From contig OZ234494.1 in assembly GCA_965153455.1 (NCBI GenBank), forward strand, positions 4,340,001 through 4,404,000: a DNA stretch of 64,000 bases, written 5' to 3'. Positions 12,413 through 25,899 of the stretch are shown one piece after another. The stretch comes from Sphagnum compactum (Eukaryota; Bryophyta; Sphagnopsida; Sphagnales). Under the pieces are notes generated by a model. That model made no database searches and was not told where the DNA came from. It was given only the letters and a program-made list of their open reading frames with translations. Position 1 is the stretch's first letter. Each line of letters begins with the position of its first letter. Position numbers and translations under genes: made by a program.

Positions 12413-15400
12413 TCAATCCCTTGCAGGTGGGGACGAAATTGGTGACTCTGCTTTCACAATCCCTAATCCTATGTTAAAATGGTGATCATGATCATCATCA
12501 TAGTAGACAGGTTCTCCATTCACAATGTACGCATCCAGTACCATAGATCGAGGACCCACCAAGCTCAACCAAACCTGTGCATTCCCCATAACCACCCCCA
12601 ACACCCAGCCCAACACAGAGACTCCTTAACCTCTCATTACTCTGAAATTGATGATACTCAAAAAAAGTTCATACTTGCCAAACAGTATGCCATTTTGAAG
12701 GTTAACTTAGAAGTACAAGAACATATAATAAAGTTGATGAGAAGGCTCAAGATACCGGCAAGAAGACAAGGCCATGAAGAGCACCCAATACCACAAGCCC
12801 CAAGTACATTCGGAAGTAGTAGACCTGTTGCCCCAGCAACCACTTTGTTAAGAAGAACCCTCAGCTAACTGGAGAAACAAAATTGAAGCCAGATTTCATG
12901 CATGCTTGAGGCATAAAAAAATGATACAGTTTCAGATTGAAGAGATTATTAGATGGGCAAGAACTTGCCTCAAAAATTTCAGAACGTGAAAAGTAGAGGA
13001 CCAAGACACCCGCAAATTTTGTGAGTGTAATTCCACTGTGGGAGCAGGAACCCAGTCAGCTGTTTAGCACACTCCAGATATTCTTCTGCACCTCATATAC
13101 ATTATAAAAAAGTACTGTAATATTTTTTGAACATAGAGCACAGACAGTTGGTAAGAACATTACAATTGCATTGAAGTGGTAGAATGATTGAAACTAGGCA
13201 AAGCTGCAGTACCTAAATACAGAGGCTCCCATTGTCAGGAGAGCCTTGGTTGCTCGCACTGCCCTATGCCCTGTTGCCATCTGAAATTCCAACAAAAGCA
13301 TGATACATAAGTCACTGCTTAGAGTTTAGGGTTTAAGGTTTGTACAAACCTGAATTTCACCCAAAATCTACAAAGAGGGCTCATGATTCTGTAGCCATGA
13401 ACTCACAGTTTTTACCAATTTGTATGGAAAAAATAACCACAGAGAGTGTGGGGGATGATCAAAATCCATGGTGGTGAGACAGCAAGACACTACTTACAGT
13501 GAATGCATGTGTAATGTGTACACAAAACTCGACTGCAATGCCTACTGACATGACCAGATTCACAACAGAGACAGCATTGAGCTGTATATCCCAGACCACC
13601 ATGAGGCCCTGCACCCCATTACCCACAACCTCAACCTTACACATATGGATCACTCAGGACAACACTCAACACCAAAACTAAACTCCAGTACCACAGATGA
13701 GACATATAAGTCCAATACTATCAAACAGTCAATTGCCCAAAGCGAGCCATACTTCTCAGCCAATCCAAACTTCCTTCACAGGCATGTGGAGAGAAGATTT
13801 GTAAGCCAGCAGACATGTTATGTTCAAGTACAGATTAAACTTACCAGCAGGTCGACAATGATCATGGAAATAACAGAAACAATGATGGCTGCCGTCCAGA
13901 TACTGCATCATGAACTGACAATCGTAAGAAGAGGAGTGAACCACCGGTTGTAAGTTGACAGATCAACTCCAAGTACAGAGACAACAATATAGTATTGTAG
14001 CTAAGGGCAAAGTATACAAACAAGTCTGTTACAGAAGGTGTCACAAAAAAACAGAGAACATCACTCACCTGCTTGTGGTGATAAGGCACACGACGAACAC
14101 AGCAGCTGCACCACATAGAAAAACATTCAGCAAAAAATTCCAATTGACAGCATCTGATAACAGAAGACACTAGTGAAATTCCACCACACAAATTTTGTTC
14201 TAGAACAATTATGTGACAATGCATGACATGCTCAGACATGTGACACCATGATTCACTTTCACCACAGTCCAACACTGTACAACTGTGTTGTTTGAAATTA
14301 GTAGATGGGGAATCGGGATTGAACATAGAACACACCCAGAGCAAGTGCAAGGCTGACTGTAGTGGTCTTCACAATGTTGAGATACTGTTCAAAGTAGATG
14401 TAGAACACTGAGTACGGGAACACTGTAATCTGCAACATTGGGAAAAACCATCAAATCACTCTTTTATGAATCTTCCCACTCACTGTATGGCCAACACGAC
14501 AGAAGTGCAAGGTGCCATATGCTGCTGCAACAAGAGCTTGACGTCGTCAGAGAATTCTCAAAGTCAAGAATCTGAGTCTCGACAACTCTTAATCCTTAGA
14601 CCTATGTCTCAAAGTCCTTAAACCTATGCAACCCCAATAGAGAGAGAGTGCATGGGTACAGCATTTCAGTAGACCATATGAATTGTGGACAATCCAGCCT
14701 TGTTTGGGCTCAGACTTCAGAAAGAACATGCATCACTACACAGTAAAAGAGCAGGTTTAGAAGACTCTACCCCCAAAGACTGAGAAATTCTTTTTGTGAA
14801 GTCCTTGGCTGCACGAAGGGCATCAACAAAGTCATTCTGCAATCACAAAACCATACACCAGGAGTCATCCCTATGTTCCAGTCTTTGTCCCTCACATCCA
14901 CAAATTAATGGAGTTCAGCAAAGGTAATGCACCAAGAGTCAAGTACACCATAGGGTTTAGGGTACAAACAGAGGATATCAAGGTTCATAGGGATGAACCT
15001 GCTTGTTCAGAGGAGTATGGTATGACCGAAACTCTGATGCCTTGATGATCCCACTCTCATATCCTGAAGCACATGCAGATGCCACCCATATTGATTTCTA
15101 GCAATCAATGGCCAAAGGGATTGACCTGAATTGAGCTCTGGATATCAAGTCTCCTTCACATCACACTAAACTTAGCCCCCAGCCAAACAATTGTGACATT
15201 TAGAACTAAAGCTTTTATCTGTGACTACTGTTTCCCCCCTCACCCCCCACCAAAACTGCTGTCCTCAAAGTGATACATCAGGTGTAACAACATCTACACA
15301 AAATTCAAAGCAAGGACAGGGACAGAAGGTCAAAAATATATCTTGGAGAAGTACCATTGAGATCAAGGCTTGTGCTGTAAGCACCATGACCACCCTTTGC

Positions 15401-18400
15401 ACAATCAGCAGATGGAACAGCCTTAAGGAACCATGGTAGCTTCTCCTGAAACTGCATAGTTGATGGTCGACCTTGAAGTAGATCTGTTTGTAAGAAACAC
15501 TGCAGTAACTGCCCAATTTCAGTGACAGTAGGCACCCCACCCAAAACTTTTCCTAGGCAAGTCTGATACAGAAACGAGAAAAAGCTCACACAATATTCCT
15601 TTTAACATTGCGGAGGTCAACTTCTATGTGTGAACTTTGCAGGAAACGGTAGCAAAGAGAAAGCATTGAGGTACCGTGGTGCAGTTGCTGCAAGTGTCAC
15701 TCAAGCCACAGTAGTCCTCACCTTCGGGGCAGCACGGTGGCTGGTTCACATGTCCAAGACACCCACTAAGACCTTCAGCATCCAAGAGTAGGGCCACCAT
15801 GGGTTTAGGGTTTAGGGTTTATCTATGAAATTGCAGACAAATCTCCACAACAACAATTTGAAGGTAATCTGATTTTCACTCACATTTCAGAAAAAATGGG
15901 AAGACTCAGTAGGCACCCATTGGTTCAAAGCTCAAACAACGAAATGTGACATTACTAGAAAAGAATGTGAGTGGACCATACCTGATCATCTGGTGGGCAG
16001 TACTCTCCATCACTAAATTTACGGCAACATCCAAAGGCGTTGGGGGAGAGCCAGACAAGAAAGTCATCTAGCCAGGATGCAGCAGGCCTTGCAACAAAGG
16101 ATGTGTCAGGTGTTGTTGCTGCTCTTGATACCTGCAAAAAGTCCCTTTGTTGACTGAACAATAAAGAGAATACAAGTGACACCTGCATACCCTTAAGTCC
16201 TCCTCCATACTTTAGAGCTTGCAGAAGTAGTGTCTGAGACTGGAAACGAACACAGAACCTGACTTTGGTCTAGATCTGATGATAGGGATGACAATTTTGG
16301 GCCAAACATGATCACCTCATTAAGTAGCGAGCTTGGGTCACACTGGCTGATGGAGCATAACAAATTTGTGTGATTGCTTGTAATGCTGCACAATTCAGAA
16401 TGTCATAGCTCATCAACAATTCTCCAGAGCTCATATGCCAATCACAAGCAGGATTCGACTATCCTCTCCAGAAGGGGGAAAAAACTTGGGGTTCGATCAG
16501 GTTACAAAATGAGGAACCTGTAATTGTAATCCTTGACCACGAAATAAACCGGAGGCCCCACACGAAGGTACTCTGTTATATTATCAAAGTAACCCTGCAC
16601 AGTCCCATTCTATAGTTTGTAAAAATCATATAACAAACAATAAGGCACAACCCAATGCCCAAAATTACAGGTCTTAAGTATGTCTTTTCTCCACCACTCA
16701 CAAGGTTACAAAGCTAACAGATGAGCACCCACCCACCTGAAGGTAAGAATCTCGAGGAAGAACTATCTTCTGCTCCAACCCAGGTGAAAGTTGTGGTAAC
16801 AATGTCTGCAGTGGAGATTAGGTGGCCCAACAGTGAGGAAGAAACACATATAGGGGTTTCAACCCTTTCTTTGCATGCAAGAAAGAAAACAACATTTTTA
16901 GACCCCCTTTGTAAGAAACTCCTTCAAGAAAGTATCATCACCCAAGTTGCTCATTCAGTTTTGAATCAAATTTCCCTTTCAAAGACAAGCAGAATGCAGC
17001 AAGTAAAAGAAAGGGACAACAATGTAAACTCACAATATTGGTGAACAACAATCCAAAAAAGATTGCCAACACCAGGGCTTTAACTTCCGGAACTTCAAGA
17101 ATCGGAGCATGATATCTCTGCAAGACCATCAGTCCAGGACCCCAAGACATCAACATCCAAGGGTGTCATCAGTCCAGCCAAATACAGAGTACTTCCCAAT
17201 GTATCTGCCCAATTGAATTTCCAGTCTGCCCCTCACTGCAATGTCCGACTTCAAAACCAACCAGCAAGTGCAATACACAGCGTCTGAGAAAATTGAATCC
17301 CAAAGGTGGATCAAATGTACTGACCTGCATGTACTGAGCAAGTAGCCCAGGCTCACTGCACCTTCTCAGTGACGCTGCAAACATCAACCCTTCATGCTTT
17401 GAGAAAAAACTAAAGCTCATAGTACCCCATGATCACTAGTAGTTTTGTGACCCATACCAGTCAGTATGTGGGAATCATACACATCATTGCAGATTGTGGA
17501 GCAAAGAGGTTTTCTAACATTCACTTTGAAGCAAAGCATATCCCAAAAATGATCACACCAGCATTCATCCAACTGAATAAATTTCAAAAAGGGATGGATC
17601 AAGCTCCTTAAACCCCCAGTACCTCACCAAAAGGAAAACAAAATCGCAACAGAAAACTGTAGCACGCTGAACAAAAGAATGACATTAGATTTGTGGAAAC
17701 AAAACACAGAAGATCATAGTTTTACCTGCAGATTGCTCATCAGGATCATCACTCCCAACAGGTATACAAGGGAGGCAGTCAACACGACCACTCTCAGTTC
17801 TCCTGAAGTCGAGAGTGAGAAGAGCGACAAAAGCTGTGATTTGTAGCAGATAATCCAGCAACACCGCCACAGCTGCATCACAATCGAGGAGCATATATGA
17901 TGTGACATGGGGATTTGCAAAGCGTTGTTCAACAGCTTGAACAAATAGCTTAAATAGATTGAAAAGTCAAAAAGTCAAAAAGTTGATTGGCATACCAGCA
18001 AACATGGAGAAGACCTGGCATGCAGGCATTGGTGTGAAAGTTCCTACAGCAAAAGCAATGACCTCAGCAAGGCTGGCGAGTGTAATGGAGGGGCCTACTT
18101 CTGCCAGTGCAAGGCCCATCCGCCCCTCTAGCAACAGATTTGGGTCCTGCCGTTTCAATGCATTGACAAGAATGCACATGTTGTCCACTCCAACCTGTCA
18201 TCCAACAAGCAGAAGTTCAACCCAATGTCCTCAGAAAAGTAGCAAGCTCAAATTTAGGGTTTAGGGTGTTCGTATACCGCAAGAACAAGAAAAGGGATGA
18301 CTTCGACAATGATCAAAGTAGACTTCACTCCAAACATGCTGCAGATGCCCATCGAACCCAGCACTGACAGTGCCACAATGACAACTCCAGACAATCCTAG

Positions 18401-21400
18401 CAGCACCTGCATAAAAAATTCAAACCACATCTGTGTTACAGGAGCAAGGATCAGGGAAATACAACTAAAGAGAGAGAGAGAAAAGACCCCAACAACCATG
18501 GAGCATTCACAAGCTTGTGTCCTTGTTCCTGTAAAATGCATATTGGATCCTCACCTTCGAAGTAACATAGAAAGGAGCAATATTTGGTCTGTAGTCCCCA
18601 AGTGTGAGTGAAATATACACAAACATCACAAGGTAGCTGATCTGTTTTCACAAGTGAAATGGAACGCTGGTTAGTAAGCTAACACAGAAACACCACATTG
18701 CAAAAGCCAAAAATCTCAAGCTCCTGAACAAAAAAGCTGATGACCACCAGCATAGAGGAACAGGCATAGGATATACAAATCTAGACACTAGGTGAAGAAT
18801 TGCTTGTACCGCAATAGTTGGGATATCAGCTGTGCTCTCTCGTTTTAGTTCTGCCTCAATAGAGCTTTCAGATGAATATGCAAGGGTCAAGTGTTGTGCT
18901 TCTGCCATTCCAACAAGCTCCTCCTGAACCCATCACTCCCATTTGGATATCAGTGCATCGCGTCTTGGGAATGTGAACTGAATGTCTCACTGCTAGGACT
19001 GCTTGCTAATGGATGTACAAGGAGAAATAAAAAGTCATACCTTGACAAGATTGATAAAGGCCCGTTCCCAGGCTACAGCAGCAGCATTGCCATTTTCTGA
19101 GACCGCATTGACAACCGGATATGTAACCACCAATGTTGTCGCCTGTTTCAACAAGAATTCATGCAAACCCCAAATGGCAAGGACAACCCATAAGAGAGAA
19201 AGAGGATGAAACAACCATGTTGTCAGATGACCAACTAGAGAGTACTGACAAGTCTCAAGGCCAGGCCTAAAGTAGAAATGGGTGTTGGCACCTGTGTTCA
19301 GAAATGATGAGACTAGAAAGGAATAACCTGAGAATAGTTGTTCCCTGAAAAGCCACCGAGGATAGTGGTGGGGTCAACAGGACCACCAAAGGCACTAAGG
19401 CAAGCCTCTGATGATGAGTAATGCTGCAAGAGCAAAGAGAAGCAGGGTGAGGTTGCAAGCCACATGGGTTCAATCCAGCACATTTTCCACAGATCTGTTC
19501 ACAGGGAGCACTAGTAGTGGATGGAGAAAACACCTACCTCAAAGCAGAATTCTGCATGGGTGGCACCCTCATACTCATCAAACAAATCTGGATCCATTTT
19601 GAAATACTGCATACACCACAGTCCAAGGTCATCCCACTCCTCATACAAAGCATCCATAACAGAGATAAGGAATGGACAGCCAGCCAGCCAGCCCCACACA
19701 TGAAATGAAAACTGAGAAGACATTCCAGAAGGACCGTAGGTAGGGAGTAAGACAAAACCAAGAAAGAAAGAAATGCATTCAGGAAAAGAAGGAAATAGTT
19801 AGTACCTGTAGAACACTTTGGGTTGCACAAGGGGTTCCCAAAGGCTTCAAACAAATGTCCTGAAGACCAATGAGTTCACCAGAATAATTTCCCTGCAGAC
19901 GATCGATCTGGAAGTACACGAAAATAAAGTCATGTGATGTGGAACTAAGCTTAATTGTCTGGTGTACCCAAGCAAAGATCCAACTGATGATTAGAAGTCC
20001 TAACAAAATCCAACCTCAGCGTAGGGTTTAGGATTTAGGGCCAATCACCCACTTTCTCTTGCATTTCAAACATGAGCAGCAGGTTCTCGTCGGTGACAAT
20101 ACTTGGAGCCACAGTCTGTCCTTCTGCTGGCAATGTTGCTAGTATCAGCTGGGTTCCCCAAGACCCAGAGATAGCACAATAATAACATGTAGGTCAGTTT
20201 GTTTGCCAATGCACAAGACAATGAATCACAATTAGAACACAAAATGGATACATGTGTAATACAAACAGCCAAAAGTCTGAAGTGGTTGATAACTTGACCT
20301 GATGTACAAATGCAAAGAAAAACACCTGCTCAATTCTGTAGAAGGGTGCCAAATGGGTATCAAAGAATTCCTTTTCCTCTGCAGCCTGACTTCCTGGGGC
20401 TACCCAAAGCTGCAATGAAGAAAAGCCTCAAAATAAGGCAAGGAAAAACCTGGACAAAGAAATTGTATTCTATAATCTTAAAGTTGTCCTTCCCTGATGT
20501 TGCAAGTATATTTTGAAAGCATGGAGTGGGTCATCAAGAGTCTTGGACAGTTTCAGGACTTGAAGCATTTTCACAACCCAAAGGCCCACCTTTTCAGGAC
20601 GAGTCTCAACTGTCAACCAAAACAAGCCCAGACACAGCACCACTGCAATAATAAGGGCCACTGCCAGCACTAATAGTGCATTCTGAGCAATCCATTCTCC
20701 CTGTACTCTGTCAATCACCAACAAGATGCTTGTCATTCATGACTGTAGCCAACACCTCGGTCTTCATTGAAGTCAAGTGATGACCAAGTTTCTGACAAAG
20801 CACAACCTCATCAACAAACTGATGATGTGGTGAGAGAGTAAGCAAATGTACCTAAATTGATTGGAAAGAAAGGCCTCCATGTAAGGTGGGTTCTCTGCCT
20901 GTTTCCTGGCACCTCTGATTTCCTGTGTGTAGTAAATACTGAAACTTTTAGAATGCCCAGTGCTTTGGCTCTCAAATGTCTAGGTGTCACATATATATCT
21001 TTGACCAAAACATCATATCTCTTGAGAGGTGTGCTTCAGACCAGATTAGTGTGTACCTCAGCAACACGGATTTCATCACTGGAGTCAGGAGCCTCAAGTT
21101 CAGTGTCTTCTGGAACTGATACCAAAGGTTCATCCAGTCCTAGTTCACCAGAATCCTCTGGCTTGTGAAAGGTCCACCACCACCCAAATATTGCAAAAAG
21201 GACAAATATGTACAGTATTAACATCGTCACTTTCAGACAGCTGACCTGCATGCAACCCCATTGGAAAAAAAAATTACTCCTCAAGAATGTTCCTTTCCTC
21301 ACTTGAATCAGCAATTTCAAGTTACCTTTAAGCACTCTGGCAAATAGCTTGGTGACATTTCTAAGTCTTTTAATCCAAAAGATGAAATTGTCGCTTCTTG

Positions 21401-24184
21401 CATGGAAGGAAGACAGTCTTTGCTGAGGGAGTTACCTGATAATCAGCAATCTTGACAAAACATCCCTCACTTGGGGGGGGAGGAGGAGGGGATATGTCAG
21501 CACAAATAGAGGCTCCTGGGCAGTCTCCACATGAGCATCCGAGCGAAGAATCATCACAAGCTGCCACAGGAATATCTACAGGTTCCATCAGGGATCCCTC
21601 CTCCAAAGATGTCTTGAAATTCAATGCGAAAGGGGAGCCAGGTTCGTACAGCCCTGCTTCTCTTCCGATGAATGTGAACCACTCTGAAAGTTACAAAAAC
21701 ACACAATCAGATCCACATCGTATATCAAGCAGTTCACAGCACTGAATTGACTGGCTCATCAATCCCAAAGCTCTAATACACACTGCCTTCATGAGCTCAA
21801 TGGCAACATTTTGAATGTCAGCAATGTTGCCCCAATTGTAAACCCTAAACAAATATCTGTAACCCTATTTTGTTTCAAAGCTCCAACCCATCAGTTATCT
21901 CCAAAGCCAATCTATGTAAATTGATGTTACAGATGCAAAATGGGAACAAGGATCTCTCACCAGTGTAATTTCTTGCACCTCCACCCACAAAATCTAGAGC
22001 ACGTGTATTCATGGCAGCAAATTTAACATCCTTGCATGAGTCATAAAACCTTGACCCAAACTCTTCTGTTACAAAGAAATCAATAGCTTTGATGGTCTCC
22101 ACATCAGTGTCCTGCAGAACAGAGACACACAAGCTCAGCCATCAGCCAGTTAGCTAAAGACAATTCAAAATGGCTAAAAATGTGTTTTTTTGGTTTTCGA
22201 GTCACCAAATTTCTACATTTTTTTAATAAATGTTGCCAGATTTCTCTATTGGGTTCTAGCATGTAGCCAAAAATGTGAAGGAATCTTCAACTATTTTTAC
22301 TTTCAGATCCTGTTTATAGGCAAATTTGGCTAAATTGTATTATTGCTGATCGCCAGGTCAGCTACATCACAAATATGAAAAACAAACTCTGCTCTTCACA
22401 CATGGAGTGGAGAGACAAAAGAGAGAGAAAGAAAAGAAAGTGTCTCTTACTGTGTGGATGGCTGTAACATTGATGATCAGACTTTGATCTGGAGAGCACG
22501 ACAGTTCACAGAACATGTTCAAGAAGTTGCGAAGGCATGCTGGACAGCCTGTCAAGAAAGGAACAGCCTGCGCATCAAGTGCATCAGAGACACAATCTTT
22601 GGAATACAGGAAAAAAATAATAGTATCATAATGTCATAGTAGCAGAGGGGTCCAAAAGAAGAAATGGCACCACATAACACTTCAAACTGGATTCTTGTAT
22701 ACATGGATATATAAAGGAAAACAGCAAACAAGGACAGAGATCAACCTGCTGAACTTGAGTCCGGAGTTGATCAAACTGGTCTTCAGTACAACACACATCA
22801 CCTGTGATTCTCGGACACAGACTCTGCACTTTGAGTGAAAAAGCCTCACTTGGCTGTGTTGCAAACAGAGAAATAGAGAGTTAGAAAGCAGATACTTTGC
22901 CTTGACTATTTATGGATTGCTGTGGAGTGCTTGCACATCATCCAATTCCTCTTACAAATCTATTTTAAAGTTCATGCTCTTAAAAAATCACAACTCGGAA
23001 AGCATACTTCTACCCACAATTAGGGTTTCTCATCAAGTCATTTGTCAAGGAGAAAAGGTAGCACATAAAGGAGCCAAGGAAAACATTACAGTGACTGCTG
23101 GTGTAGGGTAGGGACAATTCAACACTTTCCCATCAGTTCGACTCCCACATATATCGTACATGGCACACACATTCTTCTCATGCTGCTCGGTACTGTACTC
23201 AAGTGTTCATGAAGCACCCACCCACATGAGCAAAACCAGGTCTCATCAATCTCTTTTAAGGAGATCATCATGGAATACAAAGTGAATGTACACCAAGAAA
23301 GTGCTTGGTACTTACAATTGCAGGTTGCCCAATTGATGATGATCCACTGTCGTTCGGTGAAATGCACATTCTGAGACCCCAACCTGCAACCAGATCAAAA
23401 AAACATCATTGGTGCATGCCATGCTGACCTACCCTAACCCGTATACATATTTTCAGTGCCAAATCTATCAAATTTTACTTGCGAGATTTTCCACATTCCC
23501 ATTTGTCATGCCCCACCAAAGAAACAATTCGCAAGTACAATTTGTGGATTGCTGCTCTAGTCCAAAACCAGTTGAGGCAATGGGCCTCTTATTATTGCCA
23601 CCATTTTCTGATCATGATGGTCCAAAATCCAAAACCCTAAATTACATGTCTCCATTTTTTTCGTCCCATCTGAAGTACCATGTGCATCAGCAAATCAATT
23701 GTGAATCAGATTTACTCTGATTGGCATTTTCCTCTCCACTGAGAAAAATCAATCAAATAAAGAGATTCTCCTTGGAAAAAAGAAGCAAAAAAAACCCACA
23801 CCATAACTCAAGAAGATATGCTCTCAGTAATTTATCAACTATTGAACCGAAAACTGTTTTGACCTAACAAAGCTTCACCCATCACTTATTGTAACTCTAG
23901 AAACCTCACAAGCATAAGCATCCTCAGATCAGATGCTGATTCGAGCTCCCAAAATTAATTAACTAATTAATGAATTAAAAATTAAAAAATAAACAACATA
24001 CAAATCGACCAAAAAACACATCGAAGAAACAAGAAACACACCAATTGAATTAGGCAGAAACAAAAAAGTTGAAACCCTAAGAACCCCTAAAAAAAACACC
24101 CAACACTAAAATTACCTGAAGAAAGAGAAGCCCGAAAAAAAAGAACACAAATCTCACAGCACTTCTGCACTTGGACTTCGCCAT
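12413..24184 (-). CDS. NPC1: NPC1-family intracellular sterol transporter (39 exons)
   Basis: Niemann-Pick C1 proteins are multipass endosomal/vacuolar membrane proteins that move sterols out of the lumen. Exons: 24116-24184, 23316-23383, 23090-23192, 22746-22853, 22451-22567, 21961-22111, 21436-21683, 21057-21245, 20852-20922, 20590-20707, 20326-20409, 20053-20148, 19806-19907, 19538-19606, 19328-19423, 19041-19142, 18810-18923, 18555-18641, 18278-18406, 17996-18194, 17726-17872, 17325-17374, 17034-17117, 16737-16805, 16518-16594, 16316-16385, 15982-16131, 15675-15740, 15355-15562, 14999-15063, 14771-14836, 14336-14429, 14069-14105, 13845-13902, 13498-13608, 13213-13280, 12969-13035, 12756-12824, 12413-12574. 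That is 4038 nt, 1345 residues, near the plant family length. Visible: signal peptide [18 protein letters not shown]; Cys-rich sterol-binding domain ([37 protein letters not shown]); polyproline linker ([10 protein letters not shown]); first membrane helix; sterol-sensing domain about residues 630-800 (exons 18-20); second Cys-rich luminal loop (exons 24-29); C-terminal helices ending [20 protein letters not shown]. Every junction keeps phase. Probably functional. Confidence 0.95.
12825..12968 (-). other. NPC1: GC-AG intron near the 3' end of NPC1
   Basis: Exon 37 ends in codons for SEIFE and is followed by GCAAGT. The acceptor CAACAG precedes the codons for VYYFRMYL. Together they restore the family sequence SEIF-x-VYYF. 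The next GT (GCAA|GTTC) would break frame, so a GC donor is required. Confidence 0.8.
23316..23383 (-). other. NPC1: NPC1 exon 2, possible optional exon
   Basis: A 68-nt segment with a strong pyrimidine-rich acceptor (GGTTGCAG) and a consensus donor (GTAAGT) lies between the signal-peptide exon and the CAMYDICG exon. Because 68 is not a multiple of three, it fits only if exon 3 begins at 23192 (after TACAG). If it is skipped, exon 3 must begin at 23182 (after GAGCAG). Both routes keep frame and differ by 26 residues right after the signal peptide. Confidence 0.6.
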
Positions 24185-24660
24185 AGCTTTTGTTTTTCCT
24201 GCCTAGAGGATCCTCTCTCTCTCTACCTCGCCCACGCACCCACCTCCCTCCCTTCCTTCCTTGCCAAACCAAAAATTCGCCTTCTTCCTGAAAATTCCAA
24301 CCATGAGTTTATAGTTTACACCCTGATTAACGAAATTTCCACGACAAAAAAAGAAAAAAAAAGGAAACACCTCCCTCCAGATCTTTAAAGTGCCCAAGAT
24401 CTAATTCTTTTTGCAATTTCCAGACGATCCAGCAGCTTCAGTTCTGATGGAAATTTTTAGCAGAAGGAAAAGAGTCGAAGTAGAACCAAAAGAGGAGAGA
24501 AGAAGGAGAAGAGGAGAGCAACCAGCGTGGAATTGCGGAATCCTCATACCCGCGGCGTGCGGTTATTTTGCAAGCCACAGAGATCCGTCGCCTCTAAAAT
24601 TGTGGAATAATAGAACCGCCGGTTTTTTTATATTATATATAACACCTAGGTAACTTAATG
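24185..24660 (-). promoter_or_regulatory. NPC1 5' UTR and promoter region
   Basis: Upstream of the NPC1 start codon the strand carries CT/GA-rich repeats (24208-24262) and a GC-richer purine block up to about 24600. An AT-rich TATATTATATATAA tract follows near 24631. The AT tract is 450 bases from the start codon, so it is unlikely to be a TATA box without a long 5' UTR. The role is inferred from position and composition only. Confidence 0.4.
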
Positions 24661-24817
24661 TGTAGGTTTAGCCCTAACATAAACTAAGTGGTTGCTTATG
24701 TCTAGGCCTAACTTAGGTGCTCACATTTTGTTTTAACCTAAGCCTAAACTAGGGAGCCTAGGTTTAAACCTAGCCTTTGCCTACATAATTAAATGGTTGC
24801 CTATTTTTAGATACCAC
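24661..24817. repeat. CTAGG/CCTAA-rich degenerate repeat
   Basis: Words such as CCTAGGTT, GCCTAAC, TAGGTTTA and AACCTAGCC recur within about 150 bases. This gives a short near-palindromic low-complexity block directly next to a MITE-like element. Confidence 0.45.
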
Positions 24818-25007
24818 CACTACTACAAAATGTGAGTGCAATTCACTAGTCCCTGTTCACTAGAGTAGTGAATTCACTATTTTTTCATTGGTCCCCGTTC
24901 ACTATAATTCACTATTTCTTCACTGGTCCCAGTTCACTACAACCAGTGAAATCACTCAAAATCCAGTGAAATCACTTGGCATATAAGGACACCTTTTGTT
25001 GTAGTGC
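24818..25007. mobile_element. MITE-like element with CACTA-type ends, copy 1
   Basis: The segment starts CACTACTACAAAA and ends CCTTTTGTTGTAGTG, whose reverse complement is CACTACAACAAAAGG. The ends therefore form imperfect terminal inverted repeats of CACTA type. The interior (about 160 bases) repeats the words TTCACTA and CAGTGAAATCAC. There is no coding capacity. A diverged copy in the same orientation lies at about 30160-30288. Confidence 0.6.
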
Positions 25008-25899
25008 ACTTACATAGACAAACCTAGGTTATGCCACATGTTATTAACTATTGGTTCATCCCGAACCTTATTAAATCACCACACATGTCATCCCACCATC
25101 TGACAAATGCATTGACCATCATAATTGTAACATAATTTTTGCATTTCGACTTAATTTCTACTATGGTTGATCAATGGTGGAATGTTTTGGGTGTGCCCAT
25201 GCGTCACCACATCATTGGTTAAACATTCAATTAACATAGTTGAAATGTAGTCAAAACGGTAACTAAATATTTTGTTGATGTCATACGCAGTAAGCAAGCA
25301 GATGAAATTCATACATTAGTTGAGGGAAGTTGACAACATCTTGTGACTAGGTTGGTAAGATAGTTTGCAACTAAAATGGTTAATAACAGCTATTGATGTG
25401 GTGTTGGCATGTGACAAATTCTTTGAACTGGAATGTCATTCTCCACTTGTACTTGTTAACTATTTTGGTTTGTAGTTGAAAAAAACATTTTTCAACTGCA
25501 AAAAATATTCTAGAACTATTTTTGTTACTTTCAACCATGTTTTATAATCAAGATGATTGAAAACATAGTTGCAAAAAGGGGGGGTTTTCTAATAGTGTGG
25601 ATCATTATTTTGGATGTTTTTAGTTATATATTATGTTTTGAAATAGGTTCCAACATTTCTAGCGATCCTTTTTTGAAGTTAGTTTTGTTTATGTCTTGCA
25701 TTGTAATGTTCCGTAGGATCATGAGTCCATTTATGTATCTTAGACGTGATAAGGTTACACATATGTTATCATATATATTTAAATGCACATTATTAAGTGG
25801 TTATCGAAGGTCTATAATTAAATTGTCAAATGCTTGTCCTTGTGTTTCAAAGTCTATGAAACAAAAAAAAGTTGGGGCAAGTGGCAATTGATGTCTATT

